DNA from: Paracoccaceae bacterium
GTDB lineage: Bacteria; Pseudomonadota; Alphaproteobacteria; Rhodobacterales; Rhodobacteraceae
NCBI GenBank assembly: GCA_016764835.1
Contig: JAESRD010000239.1
Span: 1 to 7,511, forward strand
Direction of reading: 5' to 3'
Length of the DNA stretch: 7,511 nucleotides
Every line of letters starts with the position of its first letter. Position 1 is the first letter of the stretch. The notes below the pieces were generated by a model, which saw nothing but the letters and a program-made list of their open reading frames with translations, made no database searches and was not told where the DNA came from. The position numbers were made by a program, and so were the translations under genes. Shown in pieces: positions 6,304 through 7,511 of this stretch.

Positions 6304-6582
6304 ATGTATTTACGTAAGGTTGACGGCCCAAGGGCTGTTACATTGCCAGATGGGTCGATAATGACCCGAGCTGATTTACCACCAAGAGACACCCGCAGAT
6401 GGGTTGCCTCACGCAAAGCGGCCGTAGTTAGGGCCGTTGGTGCGGGGCTGCTTTCGCGCGGCGGGGCCATAGATGAGTATGGTCTGTCAGACGAAGAGTT
6501 TACCGCCTGGGAAAAGGCCGTATCACAGCATGGTGAGGCCGCTTTGAAGGCAACTTCGCTAAAGAAGTATAGACAACTTTAA
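6304..6582 (+). CDS. sciP: SciP-type CtrA inhibitory protein (DUF1153)
   Basis: A 92-residue protein beginning MYLRKVDGPRAVTLPDG, followed by LPPRDTRRWVASRKAAVVRAV (25-45) and the YGLSDEEF helix-turn-helix part (59-66), ending LKKYRQL. This is the DUF1153/SciP pattern along its full length. In Caulobacter, SciP binds CtrA and prevents it from activating target promoters, possibly with some DNA contact, thereby closing the window of CtrA activity. Here it lies 92 bases upstream of ctrA on the same strand, so the two could share transcripts as well as interact as proteins. GGAGG 8 bases before ATG 6304 supports the start. The identification rests on sequence pattern; function in this organism is inferred. 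Confidence 0.92.
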   Translation: MYLRKVDGPRAVTLPDGSIMTRADLPPRDTRRWVASRKAAVVRAVGAGLLSRGGAIDEYGLSDEEFTAWEKAVSQHGEAALKATSLKKYRQL

Positions 6583-6599
6583 GGAGAGCCGATAAAACT

Positions 6600-6629
6600 T
6601 TAAGCGTGGGTAACGTGTAGTTAACCATT
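6600..6629 (+). promoter_or_regulatory. Cluster of CtrA-type boxes upstream of ctrA
   Basis: TTAA (6600-6603), GTAA (6610-6613) and TTAACCATT (6621-6629) lie in series. GTAA-N7-TTAAC (6610-6625) differs from the consensus full site TTAA-N7-TTAA by one base, and the last box is also the extended half site TTAACCAT. The cluster is 46-75 bases before the ctrA start codon. This fits autoregulation by CtrA, as known in Caulobacter. No GANTC site (CcrM methylation) was seen in the sciP-ctrA gap. Confidence 0.6.
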
Positions 6630-6651
6630 CCAAGCCAAAGTCTAGATAGCT

Positions 6652-6657
6652 TATAGT
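6652..6657 (+). promoter_or_regulatory. Possible -10 element of a ctrA promoter
   Basis: TATAGT matches TATAAT in 5 of 6 positions, but transcription would then start near 6664, right at the GGAG of the ribosome binding site (6664-6667), leaving almost no leader. No good -35 lies 17 bases upstream. Activated promoters often lack a -35, and the CtrA boxes lie upstream, yet the real -10 may instead be in 6641-6649. Confidence 0.25.
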
Positions 6658-6674
6658 TAATACGGAGAGACGGA

Positions 6675-7391
6675 ATGCGTATTCTGCTGGTTGAGGATGA
6701 TCCTACGACCTCAAAGAGCATCGAAATGATGCTGACCCATGCCAATCTCAATGTCTATGCGACAGACCTTGGGGAGGAGGGGATCGATCTTGCAAAGCTA
6801 TACGACTACGATCTGATCCTTCTTGACTTGAATTTGCCCGACATGAACGGGCATGAAGTGCTGCGCCAATTGCGCATTGCTCGGGTTGATACTCCTATTC
6901 TCATCCTATCGGGTGATGATGGAACTGATAGTAAAATCAAAGGCTTCGGCTTCGGAGCTGATGATTATTTGACCAAGCCGTTCCACCGCGAGGAGCTTAT
7001 CGCACGGATACATGCGATTATCAGGCGCTCCAAAGGCCATTCGCAATCTGTTATTCGGACAGGTAAAATCGCGGTTAATCTGGATGCCAAAACTGTTGAG
7101 GTCGGCGGTTCGTCGGTTCATCTGACAGGCAAAGAATACCAGATGTTGGAGCTGTTATCGCTGCGCAAAGGCACCACGCTCACCAAAGAGATGTTCCTAA
7201 ACCATCTTTATGGCGGCATGGATGAGCCAGAATTGAAGATCATTGATGTCTTCATATGCAAGCTGCGCAAAAAGCTGAGCCAAGCAACGGGCGGACAGAA
7301 TCACATAGAAACGGTCTGGGGCCGTGGATATGTGTTGCGTGACCCGGAGCCGCAAACGCAGAGCGAAGAACAAATGGCAATTGGTGCTTAA
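6675..7391 (+). CDS. ctrA: Cell cycle response regulator CtrA
   Basis: A 238-residue OmpR-type response regulator. Receiver domain 1-118: acidic pair Asp8/Asp9 (EDDP), phosphoacceptor Asp51 in [11 protein letters not shown], Ser79 and Lys101 (LTKPF). Winged-helix DNA-binding domain about 128-223, with [12 protein letters not shown], the recognition helix region [13 protein letters not shown] (189-201) and [14 protein letters not shown]. The run DLNLPDMNG and the whole effector domain are CtrA-like. In Caulobacter it controls the cell cycle; in many Rhodobacterales it is non-essential and governs motility, gene transfer agent and density-dependent traits. It is normally phosphorylated through the CckA-ChpT relay, whose genes are not here. 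GGAG 7 bases before ATG 6675 supports the start. The tail after residue 223 is short and acidic and ends in Gly-Ala, not the Ala-Ala used for ClpXP recognition in Caulobacter. Confidence 0.96.
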   Translation: MRILLVEDDPTTSKSIEMMLTHANLNVYATDLGEEGIDLAKLYDYDLILLDLNLPDMNGHEVLRQLRIARVDTPILILSGDDGTDSKIKGFGFGADDYLTKPFHREELIARIHAIIRRSKGHSQSVIRTGKIAVNLDAKTVEVGGSSVHLTGKEYQMLELLSLRKGTTLTKEMFLNHLYGGMDEPELKIIDVFICKLRKKLSQATGGQNHIETVWGRGYVLRDPEPQTQSEEQMAIGA

Positions 7392-7511
7392 ACACTTTTT
7401 GGCCCCATAAGCCGCCCATTCTCTGGTATTTTGCCACTCACGGGATGTAAACTGGGCTGGACGGGTCAAGAGCAGCACCATAAAACTTCTAGCCAAGGCG
7501 GGCCCAAACCT
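7392..7511. other. Sequence downstream of ctrA, no supported gene
   Basis: The 120 bases to the window edge contain no plus-strand frame of useful length and no clear intrinsic terminator for ctrA. A minus-strand frame runs from beyond the edge into the antisense of ctrA; its MVLLLTRPAQ start resembles the beginning of uroporphyrinogen III synthase (HemD), but the following residues do not continue the family. Confidence 0.4.

Noticed and set aside
7197..7496. Minus-strand open frame starting near 7480 with MVLLLTRPAQ, reminiscent of the HemD N terminus
   Set aside because: The similarity ends after about ten residues, the remainder runs antisense through the 3' end of ctrA, and no Shine-Dalgarno sequence was seen. 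It is most likely chance, at best a decayed fragment.
1..7511. Mobile elements, CRISPR arrays, toxin-antitoxin or defence genes, tRNA genes
   Set aside because: No transposase, integrase, repeated spacer units, tRNA-like arms or attachment-site repeats were seen; gene content is that of a stable chromosomal core.

Overview
The window looks like chromosomal DNA of an alphaproteobacterium, most likely Rhodobacterales (roseobacter group). The reasons are: a ctrA gene directly behind a SciP/DUF1153 gene; two protein families typical of that order (DUF6477 and DUF6456) as neighbours; a non-pyrrolysine MttB-type methyltransferase; and moderately GC-rich codon use. This placement is inferred from recognised families and was not tested by a search.

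Layout. Positions 1-1011 (+) hold the C-terminal two thirds of an MttB-superfamily methyltransferase. It meets a small DUF6477 gene (1008-1310, -) tail to tail, and the two stop codons share a CTAG palindrome. A 330-base divergent region with a CtrA-type half site and a candidate promoter leads to a DUF6456 protein with an N-terminal helix-turn-helix (1641-2735, +), closed by a good intrinsic terminator. A gene-free 374-base stretch follows. It carries a second CtrA-type half site and ends in a second, stronger plus-strand terminator that belongs to no recognisable gene, so a small RNA is possible. An AqpZ-type aquaporin (3110-3802, -) is divergent from lipoyl synthase lipA (4025-4984, +). lipA converges on mnmA (5017-6153, -), the tRNA 2-thiouridylase. 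mnmA is divergent from sciP (6304-6582, +), which is followed by ctrA (6675-7391, +) with a cluster of CtrA-type boxes in the gap. The last 120 bases hold no supported gene.

How the genes relate. lipA (lipoate cofactor), mnmA (tRNA wobble thiolation) and aqpZ (water flux) are housekeeping genes with no evident functional link. The coherent unit is sciP-ctrA: a global response regulator and the small protein that restrains it, with sequence signs of autoregulation. The 9-mer TTAACCATT, matching the described CtrA half site, occurs three times and I found it only between genes: before the DUF6477/DUF6456 pair, before the orphan terminator, and before ctrA. This suggests that the uncharacterised DUF pair and the putative small RNA could belong to the CtrA regulon. 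No clearly new defence system, mobile element, CRISPR array, tRNA or rRNA was seen.
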